IMG/VR virus record: IMGVR_UViG_3300042197_004553
Span: 1 to 64,000 of that record
Strand: one strand, 5' to 3'
Length of the DNA stretch: 64,000 bases
Source: a virus
Made by a program: the position numbers and the translations under genes. The notes under the pieces are model-generated. The model saw only the letters and a list, made by a program, of their open reading frames with translations, was not told the origin of the DNA and did not search any database. How positions within the stretch are numbered: the first letter of the stretch is position 1; every line of letters begins with the position of its first letter. Of the stretch, positions 42,850 to 51,546 are shown piece by piece.

Positions 42850-45800
42850 TTATACTCGCACGCCGGGGCGTAGTGGGCGATCTTTGACCACGGGCGCCCC
42901 TCCGGCTTCGGTGGTCAAAGCGCGGTCGCTGGTGGCTTCAAGCATGACGCTCTCCAGGCCGTCCAGCGTCAGTCGGCCGCTGATCTGCAAAGGTTCATTG
43001 CTGCCGCCACCCTTGGCGCCGGTGTCAGCGCCTGCGGTTTGAATTGCGGCGCTGGCGGCCTGGGCCTGCTGCACGCGACCCGCCGTGCCACCACCCCACG
43101 CTTGCGGGTCGGCGAGTTTACTAAGAAACCCGAGTATTCCGCCAGTTTCTTTCGTATCAGCCGGTGCTGCAGCGGTGTCTGGAGAATTGCCACGCACGCT
43201 GTTTGGCGCGAGAGAAGGCGCGGCAGCCTGTTGTGCCGCCGCGGCGGACGACGCGCCCCACGTCGGTGCCTGCGCGGCGGCGCCGGGTTGTAACTGCGGG
43301 TCTAAAAATTGCTCGAACCTGGCTTTGCCCAACTGCGAAGTCTGCGCGTGATGGAGCGCAACCAGCATGTGGGCTTGGAATTGTTTCCGGTACTCCGGCG
43401 TGCCGCGCGTTAGTTGGCCGCTGGCGAGCGATTTTTCGCCGGCGGTAAACGCCGCCTCGGACATCCCCAATTCTTTGAGCAGGTTTTTGCGCCCTTCCGG
43501 CGAGGCGTCCATGACTGCGGCGGTCAGCGCTTCGGCTTTTTTGCCCTTTACGTCGAAGAGCCGCATGGCTGCAGCGGTGCCGGCACTGACGGCGCCCTTG
43601 TCATCTCCGCGAAAGTAGGCTTTATGTATTTTTCCAAGGTCTTCAAGCGTGCCGGCTTGTCCCTCTTTCGCGGTGCCGACGGCGCCCATCGCGGCTGCGC
43701 GCAACTGATCAAACGACTTTTCTTTTGCTTCTAACAACCCGATGTCGGTCGCATGCTGGTATCCAGCGTGAGCGCCTAATTCGGCGATTTGCTGTGCGCG
43801 GGAAAGGTGGTCACCGCCGCCGATGTGCTGCGCATACGCGGCTTTGATGTCGGCGTCCGACATGCCCTGCAGTTTTTTATTCCGGCGTTTCGCCATGTCG
43901 TCGCGACTGACGATTTTGACGTCTTTATCGAATTTGGCGTATTTGCGCAGGTCGGCTTCGCTGGCTTTGTCGATATCTTCCCGGGTAATCGAGGCGTCGC
44001 GGGTCATCTGCGTCAGGGCGTCAAAACCTCCGCCCATTTCTTTGGCGTACCGCTGAAGCATTTCTTTATCCGAAATGACCGGCGCCATGGCTTTCAAGAA
44101 CTCGTTGAAATTAAACTTTTCACCCCTGGTCGCAATGTCCACGAGATAATCCGAGATACGCCCCAGCGGAGTGCCCTCCAAACCGGCACCCGCCACGCGA
44201 CGCCGTTCGGCGACCGCGGCCGACCGGGCGGCTTCAGCCGCACCCGCGGCGTCCCGACCTCGACCGTGGCTCTGCGCAAACGTCGACAGCGTCTCGCCTC
44301 CGGTGCGCATGCCGTGCACCGCACCGGCCTGGGCAATCATTTGATTGAACGTGGAGCGGTTGTTCATGGCTTTCGCCGCGGCTTTCGCGTCCGCCTCGCT
44401 TCCCAGACCTTTTTCGGCGTACAACGTAACCATCTCGGCTTCAATTTGTTTCTGCATGTAATCGACTTGGTCGTCTAAATTCATGCCCGCCGAGTCGAGA
44501 ATCATTTCTGTGACTCGCTGCCCGACGGCGCGCGACGTCGCGGCTTTGGGCGTCAACCCGGCGCCGCGCAGTGACTTCGCGACAGCGCTACTCGTGGTCA
44601 TTGCGTTGATGTCCCGCGCCGCTTCGTACTTTTGCGTCAAAAATCCGAACCCTGCCTGCATTTTTTCTTTCGTACGCGGGTCTAACATCATCGTGCCCAG
44701 TTCGTCAGACCGGCCGCCGGCACTGGCTAAAATCTGTTCTGCCGCGCCCACGCCGCCGGCACCGATCACCTGTCGAATATTGCGCGTGACTTGTTTCCCG
44801 CTAGCGTCGGTAAACGTGTACGTGCCGTCGCCAGTCGGGTTTCGATAGGCTTCAACAGCTTTGACAAGTTCGCTGTTTGCGCCAAACCGTTTGGGATCAG
44901 CATCGACGATGCGCGTGAGCGCGGCCATGCTCAGCGCGTTGCGTGATGCGTCACCGCGTTGCATGAGTTCACCGACGCGCTGCATGGCCGCCGGTTTGTC
45001 CAGCGTGCCAAACACGTTTCCAGAGAATGCGCCGGTGTTTTGCATAGTCTGGACCATGGCCAGCGTTCCGGCGACGTTGCTCATCGTGGTTTGGGGCGAC
45101 AGGCCGAGTTGCTGGCCGCGTGCGCCCATCGTGGCCGACAGCGTCGCCAGTTGTTCTAAGCCAACGCCGCTTTCTTTCGCTAACGTCTGCATCTGCCGCA
45201 ACGTTGTTTCGACGTGTGCCGGTTTCATCGACCCCATAGCGCCCTGTGTCAACTGATCGAGAACAGCGAGTAACGCCGGCATAGGCGCGTTAGGATTGCC
45301 GTTGTCTCCAAAAATCTCGCGAACCGCAGCCACGGCTCCGGTGTATTGTTTAATTGCCGACGCGCTGCGTTTGGCGTCGACGTTTGTGGCCAGCAGGTCA
45401 AAGCCGCCGAGTTGCTCTAACTCACTTGCAGCCTTGGCCCCTGTCGCGCCGGTCGCCGTCTTGTCAATTTCTTTGAACGTGTCTTCCAACGTGGTTCGCG
45501 CATCGCCCCGTCGTGCACGCAAGAACTCGGTTCGCTGTTCGTCTGTGGTAAGTGCTTTATAGTCTGCCGCTTCCTTGTCGCTCCGTTTGGCGAAATCGGC
45601 TTTTAGATACTCATCCGCCAGCCGATTCATCGTCTCGTCGTCACGGGTCGCCGCAGACATCGCCTTGACGCGCTCTGCCGGAGACATAGCCCCAAGGCTT
45701 TGTGGGAGCAGCCCACGCTGAAACATGGTTTCGCCCAGTTGGCCGACTTGGCTGGCCATCAGCCCGTGCATCTCGTGCACCGGGCGCTGTTTAGCCCGCG

Positions 45801-46647
45801 TCTCCAGTTGGCCAATGGTGGCTTCGTGGTCTTTCAACACGCCCGATGCGGCGACGGCTCGATCAAACTTGGTCAGTTCCTGCGCCTGGGCGGCGGCGGT
45901 GGTGGCGGTACCTCCCTGCACATACTTGTTATAAAGGTCGCCCAGTTTTTCCGTATCCATGCCGCGCAATCGGGCGGCCACGTCGGCGTCGGTCACCATA
46001 TGTTTGTTTTGCATGCCGGCTGCGGCCAGCAGGCGGTCACCGCCGCCGGGAGCGCCGCTGCGCGCGCCCACCACCATGTCGGCGACATTGCCGTGCGGTG
46101 CGTACAGTTCTGAAAACATCGCCGCAGAAAAGCCCGACAGCGCGGCGGCGTCCATCCGACCACCGCCAGTCGGATTCGGGCGATAGTAGCCGACTCTATT
46201 GACGACATTACCCAGCGCCGTAGCGTCCCCGCGTGAGCCGTACAGCATGGCTTCCAGATTTTCCGGACCCACAGCCGAGCCCAGCGCGGCTTTCATAAAA
46301 GGATTGTTAATAATGCCGGCCATGTTGGCCGCCTGCTCTCGGTTGAGCGCGCTCGGTGCAGTCGGCGTGATCGCGCTGCGCAAGCCCAGCAGGAGGTTGG
46401 TCACGTCCGGCTGCTGAATACTTGACAGGTTCCGCGTGGCTTGCAGGGTTTGATTCTGATACGCCCGCAGCGCAAACTGGTCCATCGCGTTCTGGGTGGG
46501 CATCATGTGGGGCATAAAATTGCCCGGCCCGGCGAACGCCCCCAGCAACGGCCCGGCGGCCATGGTGATTAAATGCGACAGTTCGGCGTTATTGTTGAAC
46601 GCCATTTGGCCCGGCGAGTAAAAACCGGGATACATCCATTGCGACAT
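42850..46647 (-). CDS. Tape measure protein (1265 aa)
   Basis: It is by far the longest helical protein in the tail module, Ala/Gly/Met/Gln-rich with long amphipathic helices and no enzymatic domain. It begins MSQWMYPGFYSPGQMAFNNNAELSHLITMAAGPLLGAFAGPGNF and ends with a Gly/Ala/Pro-rich stretch. Length times 1.5 Angstrom per residue predicts a tail of roughly 190 nm. It follows the putative tail-assembly chaperone pair, the canonical order. Confidence 0.86.
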   Translation of the reverse strand: MSQWMYPGFYSPGQMAFNNNAELSHLITMAAGPLLGAFAGPGNFMPHMMPTQNAMDQFALRAYQNQTLQATRNLSSIQQPDVTNLLLGLRSAITPTAPSALNREQAANMAGIINNPFMKAALGSAVGPENLEAMLYGSRGDATALGNVVNRVGYYRPNPTGGGRMDAAALSGFSAAMFSELYAPHGNVADMVVGARSGAPGGGDRLLAAAGMQNKHMVTDADVAARLRGMDTEKLGDLYNKYVQGGTATTAAAQAQELTKFDRAVAASGVLKDHEATIGQLETRAKQRPVHEMHGLMASQVGQLGETMFQRGLLPQSLGAMSPAERVKAMSAATRDDETMNRLADEYLKADFAKRSDKEAADYKALTTDEQRTEFLRARRGDARTTLEDTFKEIDKTATGATGAKAASELEQLGGFDLLATNVDAKRSASAIKQYTGAVAAVREIFGDNGNPNAPMPALLAVLDQLTQGAMGSMKPAHVETTLRQMQTLAKESGVGLEQLATLSATMGARGQQLGLSPQTTMSNVAGTLAMVQTMQNTGAFSGNVFGTLDKPAAMQRVGELMQRGDASRNALSMAALTRIVDADPKRFGANSELVKAVEAYRNPTGDGTYTFTDASGKQVTRNIRQVIGAGGVGAAEQILASAGGRSDELGTMMLDPRTKEKMQAGFGFLTQKYEAARDINAMTTSSAVAKSLRGAGLTPKAATSRAVGQRVTEMILDSAGMNLDDQVDYMQKQIEAEMVTLYAEKGLGSEADAKAAAKAMNNRSTFNQMIAQAGAVHGMRTGGETLSTFAQSHGRGRDAAGAAEAARSAAVAERRRVAGAGLEGTPLGRISDYLVDIATRGEKFNFNEFLKAMAPVISDKEMLQRYAKEMGGGFDALTQMTRDASITREDIDKASEADLRKYAKFDKDVKIVSRDDMAKRRNKKLQGMSDADIKAAYAQHIGGGDHLSRAQQIAELGAHAGYQHATDIGLLEAKEKSFDQLRAAAMGAVGTAKEGQAGTLEDLGKIHKAYFRGDDKGAVSAGTAAAMRLFDVKGKKAEALTAAVMDASPEGRKNLLKELGMSEAAFTAGEKSLASGQLTRGTPEYRKQFQAHMLVALHHAQTSQLGKARFEQFLDPQLQPGAAAQAPTWGASSAAAAQQAAAPSLAPNSVRGNSPDTAAAPADTKETGGILGFLSKLADPQAWGGGTAGRVQQAQAASAAIQTAGADTGAKGGGSNEPLQISGRLTLDGLESVMLEATSDRALTTEAGGAPVVKDRPLRPGVRV

Positions 46648-46648
46648 G

Positions 46649-47029
46649 TTATTCCCCGGCGTTTCGACCCCCGCGCCATACCTTAAATCTTTCGATCAGG
46701 TTTTGTGTTTCTGCGTCTATTTTACTGTTTTCAACTCCTGATGCCTGCTTTTCTGTTTCCGCGGGCTGTGCTTCAAGCCACGGAAACAATTCTGTTTGCA
46801 GGGCCGTAAGCGTCTCTCCCGCTGTTTTCTTGACTCCGGCAAAACTTTCTTCCGTTAAACCGCCGTGGGATAAATACGCGCACCAGTGGCGATGCACGCT
46901 TTCCAGCATTTTTTGGTCTTCTTGCCGTCGTACTTCGTCCAATAACAAGCGGTGTTTAATTCGCCATTTTACGTCCGTGGGATCGGCTCGGGAGTAATCG
47001 ATCGCTCCCGAGACAGCAGCCCGCACCAT
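46649..47029 (-). CDS. Putative tail-assembly chaperone, downstream frame (126 aa from first ATG)
   Basis: The frame is open from 47056 (TTG) inside the upstream gene. The first ATG is at 47029 (MVRAAVSGAIDYSRADPTDVKWRIKHRLLLDEVRRQEDQ), with poor SD. It is entirely helical and lies 1 nt before the tape measure. Upstream, five T residues (47055-47059) allow a -1 slip on TTT so that ribosomes reading the 329-aa gene could enter this frame (PSF then LERDRVAAYM). That is the arrangement of lambda G/GT-type chaperones. Confidence 0.72.
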   Translation of the reverse strand: MVRAAVSGAIDYSRADPTDVKWRIKHRLLLDEVRRQEDQKMLESVHRHWCAYLSHGGLTEESFAGVKKTAGETLTALQTELFPWLEAQPAETEKQASGVENSKIDAETQNLIERFKVWRGGRNAGE

Positions 47030-47037
47030 GTAGGCCG

Positions 47038-48027
47038 CTACGCGATCCCGTTCCAAAAACTTGGTTCAAGCGCCATGGCTTCAAGGGCTTCCACAAGGCG
47101 CTGAAATTGTCGGAGGTGCGTTCCGACCAGCCGCCGTGTGACCTCTTGTGCCACTGTTTTGTTCAACAGGTCTAATTGCTTGGGCAGCGCCGTCGCGAGC
47201 GGCTGGTCTGGGTCGTTAACGAACTGCAGCGAATCCAGCGGCGGAATAACGGCCACAATTTTACCGTCCGCTTGCGCAATCGACTCTAGCGAGCACGCAA
47301 GCCGATAATCCATCATCTGCACAAACCATTCGGCTTCGGTCGCCACGCGCTTCTCTTCTTGGTCCAGCACGAGTTGTCGATAAATCAGTTTGCTCTCCTC
47401 GGCCAAAAGGCTGCGGAAAGTCACACTGATTTTGCCGCCAAAAATTTCGTACTTTTTTGAAAACCGTTGGCCGCCCAGTAATGTTGCCAAAAAGTCTTCT
47501 TTATCCTTGTCCGTCGGAACGATTTCAAACTGCTGCCGCATGTCCCAGCCGCAGCGCGGGCAAAATGGCAGCACCCCTGGCGCCGCGGATTCGGCTGGCG
47601 TGGTTGTGGTGTCCGCGACGGGCTCAGGCTCGGGCTTGGCGGCAGGCGTTTCTTCCGCGGGCGCAGCCGGTTCGGCACGGTCGTCGATGATCTCCGGCTC
47701 GGACGCCTGCGCCGTCAACTGGCGATACAGCGCCGCCACGCTGGGGTCCATGTTTTGCGTTTGCGCGTTCATGTCGTCAGCGGCTTTTTTCTTCTTGCCA
47801 AACGCCACCGCCGCTCGCAGGTGCTCGACGATCTGCTCGGCCTGTTCCGGCGCCATCACGTCTCGGTCAATCAAGACATCCGTACGCTTCGACGCGGGCA
47901 ACGTCTCTTTCATTTGCAGCATCATCTGTCCGAGATCGGCCGGAATAGGCTCGCCGGGTTGCCAGCCGAATTGCTCCAACGTTTTCTTGGTGAAGTCTGA
48001 CAGGTGGACATTTTCGACCAATTCCAT
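47038..48027 (-). CDS. Putative tail-assembly chaperone with zinc ribbon (329 aa)
   Basis: It begins MELVENVHLSDFTKKTLEQFGWQPGEPIPADLGQMMLQMKETLP, has a Pro/Glu-rich linker, a CPRC motif (LPFCPRCGWDMRQQFEIVPTDKDKEDFLATLLGGQRFSKKYEIFGGKISVTFRSL), and a helical end (DYRLACSLESI...GTHLRQFQRLVEALEAMALEPSFWNGIA). Location upstream of the tape measure and a slippery T-run near its 3' end suggest a tail-assembly chaperone. Zinc ribbons of this type occur in phage proteins at the same location (inference). Confidence 0.75.
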   Translation of the reverse strand: MELVENVHLSDFTKKTLEQFGWQPGEPIPADLGQMMLQMKETLPASKRTDVLIDRDVMAPEQAEQIVEHLRAAVAFGKKKKAADDMNAQTQNMDPSVAALYRQLTAQASEPEIIDDRAEPAAPAEETPAAKPEPEPVADTTTTPAESAAPGVLPFCPRCGWDMRQQFEIVPTDKDKEDFLATLLGGQRFSKKYEIFGGKISVTFRSLLAEESKLIYRQLVLDQEEKRVATEAEWFVQMMDYRLACSLESIAQADGKIVAVIPPLDSLQFVNDPDQPLATALPKQLDLLNKTVAQEVTRRLVGTHLRQFQRLVEALEAMALEPSFWNGIA

Positions 48028-48038
48028 TCGGTCACCTC

Positions 48039-50933
48039 TTAATTCATTCTCGGGACAATTGGATAGTTTCCATTAATCGGCTTTTCGTCAGGCTGTTTGT
48101 ATTGGGGGCTGCGGTATTCGGCTGCGAGCGAACCCGGCGTTCCGCGCGCTTTGTCGATCAGGCCGCCATCTTGGTACTGCGCAATTCGCGGGTCTTGCTC
48201 TTTGTACGCGGGCTCGTCTTCCAGCCACTTCTTGCCAGGAAACGGATAGGTTTTGTCGCAGATTTTGTTCCGCACAGGACGCTCGGTCCAGCGGTCAGGG
48301 ATATCGCCGCTGAGCCGGGCCATCTGCTGCCACCGGTCTTCGAACAGCAGGAAGTCGGGAATCATGTAGTCCTCGTCCTTGCGGAATGAGAACTCCATAA
48401 TCGTCATTACGCGCTCGTTTCCCGCGCGTTTGGCCGTATACCAGAATTCTTTGAACAACGCCTGATGCGTCTGGTCGGCAATCTGGGGGATGGTCTCGGT
48501 GACGAGGTCTTCGATCAGGTCCATCACCGGGTTGATTTCGCCTTGGCACTTTTCGTCGCACGGCGCTACGAAAATAAACCCTCGATTGGCGATCTCTGTA
48601 AAGATGTGCCCCTTGGTCAGCAAACAACTGCCGCGTGCCAAAATATTTCCGTCTAACAAAATGTCACGGTCGGTGCCGATCGGGCCGCACAACAGCGTAA
48701 ATTTTTCGGAAAACATGTTGGATTTGCGCGTCGTCCAATCCTCGTCACCATCCCGGCTGCCGAAGAAGTGAAACTCGGCGCCCGTCATAAAGTTGTAAAT
48801 AGCCCGTGATTTGGTGAGGATGTCGTTCCGGGCCTGCGCGGCGTCGATGGTGATATTTCCGTCTTCGATCTCGCCGCCACCGGTACGCAAGTAAATGTTT
48901 TTGGCGAGGCCGACGACGTTCGAGAAAGGTGCCCGGGCGACAACTCCGGCAAACTTGACGTCGTCGCCGCACTGTTCGAAATCATATTCGATCGATTTGG
49001 CGCGGCTTTCCAGCAAGATGCCGCCTTCGCGGTCAGACGTCTCGTTGCCCGCGAACACCAGTACGTTGCGCTCGGCTTTGATCCGGACGTTCTTTTCATT
49101 GGACGAGATATCGACGCTTTTGTTGGCTTTGGTAATGACGTCATTACCCGCCCACGCCTGCACATCTCGGCCGCCTTTCAGCCACACGTCGCCTGGGGCT
49201 GTGATGAACACGCAGCCGCCAGTCATTCGAATTTCCCCGCCGTAGCCGTCGCCGATGACCACGCCGCCGTCTTCTAGCAGCGAAATGTACGACTCGGTTT
49301 CGTAATAGTTCTGCGTGCCGTACCGGTGGTCGATATAGAACTGTTTGGGCTGCTCTTCTTTTAAATACATCTGCGAGCCGGCCAGCATGCCAAACGGCGG
49401 CACTTTCTGGTTGGCCTCGGCGTACGAAAGGTCTTGCTGTTCCCACGTCCGGTAATCGTTCTCGTGCCAGAAAAACGCATGCAGCCCTGAGTAGTTGTAA
49501 AGATATCCGTGCAGATCGAGTACGGCGGCAGCCCGTTGCAGGTTGGGGTAAGCGCTTTCGGTCGTGGCGATATCGCCCGTAATAGCGTGATCAGGTCCGG
49601 CGCCGTACTTTCCCGCGGCCTTGTAATTCGTGGTGGCGTCATCGCCGTTATTGATGTCTTCGGGACGTTTGAGGCGTTGCGGCATCGGCAGCAGCAGTCG
49701 CTTGGCGATGTGTACGCCCTTGGCCGACGCCATAAAAATACGGCCGTCCAGCGACTTATTCTCTTCGCTGAGGCCGAAGGCTGGTTCGGCTTCGTGCGCA
49801 GTGTCTTTCTCGCGCCCGCTTTTGCAGTTGTAGGTAAATCCACCGGCGGTCCCGACATCCGAGTCAAACGGCGTCGGGCCCTTGTCGCTCACAATGCCGT
49901 CATACGTCCACTCGGCTTTACCCTGTGGTGGTGCGTGTACAACCTGCCGCATGCCCTGGCCGAGATATCCAAAGAACACCTGCGACCGATGATACGGCTG
50001 CGCGAACTCATGTTTATTTTCCCAGCGCGAATAGTACGGTTTCTCACGAAAGCACTGGTAGCAGGCCGGGTCGTATTCTTCGACAACAGGTTGCCCGGGA
50101 ATGAGCACGCCGACGGCTTCCCACGGATAAGGCGCGTAGCCGGTGGCATCGTTGCACTCCGCCTGATCCATGTACGACTCGCGCTCGCTGCCGGCGGTCC
50201 ACATCTGCAGGTTGTACCCAGCAACGCGGAGTAGCGAATCATGGTAAAAACCGTACACGCCGCAAAACTCGTTGACGGCAGTTTTAAACATGAAATCGTC
50301 GACCGTGACGCCAATTCCTGTGGTTGAAATAGCGCCCCATTCGCCGGCCAACGTCGCGTCATACGGGCGCCACGCGCTGTAGTCGGCCACCGCGCTGCTC
50401 TTGTCCTGCTTGATGTACTTTTTATGGGCGTCGTCAACGCGGTTGCGCGAGCATTGCGAGATGTAATCGTGAAACGCCCGCTGGCCAATATCCAGCGGGT
50501 CGGGCAGCACACCCAGAATGACGGCTTTGTTGTCTTTATCCGGTACCATGACGACCACCCGCGCGCCGGGTTGTATCGTCGTAATTTCTGTCGCCCCCAG
50601 GCATCCTTGGCCGGTTTTACTCAGCGCGGTTGCCAGCATGGGGCAGTGACCGTGATCCAGATGCACGCGGTAGCAATTCGCGATTGCCGTGCCGTCCATG
50701 ACGACGCCGGTCAGCAATCGCCCGGTGTCTTGAAACCCGGTTTTGTAGCCCACTAACGCCTGATTCGGGTCGGCTACGGCTGCGGTGTGCGCACCCCACG
50801 CGGTCGTGGTCGTTCGGCCCGCATACTGCGTCTGGCCCTGCAGCCGCCGGGTGGCGTAACTGGGGTCGTTATAGTACTGCGGTGACGTGGCAGGCGAGGC
50901 CTGCACGGGCCGATTCCCGCCGGGCAAAGACAT
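48039..50933 (-). CDS. gp5/VgrG-like tail spike or baseplate protein (964 aa)
   Basis: Residues about 85-165 carry an OB-fold (LLTGVVMDGTAIANCYRVHLDHGHCPML...PGARVVVMVPDKDNKAVILGVLPDP). The second half has regularly spaced hydrophobic strands (VQAWAGNDVITKANKSVDISSNEKNVRIKAERNVLVFAGNE, GGEIEDGNITIDAAQARNDIL), like the beta-helical needle of gp5/VgrG proteins. No lysozyme domain is visible. It would form the tail tip that pierces the envelope. The gene is separated from the tube gene by a stable hairpin. Confidence 0.82.
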   Translation of the reverse strand: MSLPGGNRPVQASPATSPQYYNDPSYATRRLQGQTQYAGRTTTTAWGAHTAAVADPNQALVGYKTGFQDTGRLLTGVVMDGTAIANCYRVHLDHGHCPMLATALSKTGQGCLGATEITTIQPGARVVVMVPDKDNKAVILGVLPDPLDIGQRAFHDYISQCSRNRVDDAHKKYIKQDKSSAVADYSAWRPYDATLAGEWGAISTTGIGVTVDDFMFKTAVNEFCGVYGFYHDSLLRVAGYNLQMWTAGSERESYMDQAECNDATGYAPYPWEAVGVLIPGQPVVEEYDPACYQCFREKPYYSRWENKHEFAQPYHRSQVFFGYLGQGMRQVVHAPPQGKAEWTYDGIVSDKGPTPFDSDVGTAGGFTYNCKSGREKDTAHEAEPAFGLSEENKSLDGRIFMASAKGVHIAKRLLLPMPQRLKRPEDINNGDDATTNYKAAGKYGAGPDHAITGDIATTESAYPNLQRAAAVLDLHGYLYNYSGLHAFFWHENDYRTWEQQDLSYAEANQKVPPFGMLAGSQMYLKEEQPKQFYIDHRYGTQNYYETESYISLLEDGGVVIGDGYGGEIRMTGGCVFITAPGDVWLKGGRDVQAWAGNDVITKANKSVDISSNEKNVRIKAERNVLVFAGNETSDREGGILLESRAKSIEYDFEQCGDDVKFAGVVARAPFSNVVGLAKNIYLRTGGGEIEDGNITIDAAQARNDILTKSRAIYNFMTGAEFHFFGSRDGDEDWTTRKSNMFSEKFTLLCGPIGTDRDILLDGNILARGSCLLTKGHIFTEIANRGFIFVAPCDEKCQGEINPVMDLIEDLVTETIPQIADQTHQALFKEFWYTAKRAGNERVMTIMEFSFRKDEDYMIPDFLLFEDRWQQMARLSGDIPDRWTERPVRNKICDKTYPFPGKKWLEDEPAYKEQDPRIAQYQDGGLIDKARGTPGSLAAEYRSPQYKQPDEKPINGNYPIVPRMN

Positions 50934-50991
50934 AAATATACCGGTTATAGGTTACGGGCATATTGCCCCGGGTGTTGCCACCCAATACCTT

Positions 50992-51024
50992 AAACGGCGG
51001 CTGCGGGTTACGCAACCGCCGTTT
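50992..51024 (-). terminator. Strong intercistronic hairpin after the tail tube gene
   Basis: AAACGGCGG-C-TGCG pairs with CGCA-A-CCGCCGTTT across a 5-nt loop: 13 bp with one mismatch. The U-run on the minus strand is short (UUU), so it may terminate partially or stabilise the 3' end of the sheath/tube mRNA, which must be translated at high level. The spike gene starts 59 nt further on. Confidence 0.6.
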
Positions 51025-51051
51025 TGGTGTTTAAATCGACGGCGTGTCGAA

Positions 51052-51522
51052 TCAGTTGTATTCGAGGTCGACGAACATGAAGCCCATGTTTTCGGTTACC
51101 ACGATGTCTTGGGCTGTGACCGACGCGCCAATCGTATTCAGCGTCGCCGAGATCATCTTGTACTTCACGCCCTGACCTGTTGCCGCGCACTGCGCTCCGC
51201 CAACTTCTAACTCAAGGTGGTTTTCCTTGGCTTTGCAGATGTCGCCGAACTGGGTGATCATCGACGTAAAATTCTTCGATCCGCCCACCACGCGGCTGAA
51301 CTGCGCCGTCCCCTGTCGCCGGTCGCCGACGTAATACACGGCCGGTGAGCCGATCTCGTACAACATGTTGAGCGACCGCTGGCAGGTGATCTGCGCCTGT
51401 TGCACCAGCGCCCCCACGTCGCCCTTCGCGAGCCCGGGGAAGGTCAGGTACACGTCTTCAGCGCGGATTACGCCCTGCAGCGATTGCGACTTGCCACTAT
51501 AAATAGACTGTCCAGCGGGCAT
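51052..51522 (-). CDS. Tail tube protein (156 aa)
   Basis: MPAGQSIYSGKSQSLQGVIRAEDVYLTFPGLAKGDVGALVQQAQITCQRSLNMLYEIGSPAVYYVGDRRQGTAQFSRVVGGSKNFTSMI matches the gp19-type tube fold (beta barrel with FSRVVG loop). It polymerises in hexameric rings inside the sheath. GGAG lies upstream of the ATG. It follows the sheath gene by 24 nt, the normal order. Confidence 0.9.
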   Translation of the reverse strand: MPAGQSIYSGKSQSLQGVIRAEDVYLTFPGLAKGDVGALVQQAQITCQRSLNMLYEIGSPAVYYVGDRRQGTAQFSRVVGGSKNFTSMITQFGDICKAKENHLELEVGGAQCAATGQGVKYKMISATLNTIGASVTAQDIVVTENMGFMFVDLEYN

Positions 51523-51546
51523 AGTGTTAACTCCTTAAGTTTTCTG

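Noticed and set aside
49509-50234. 241-aa plus-strand frame
   Set aside because: Antisense to the gp5/VgrG-like spike gene; no SD and unlikely composition.
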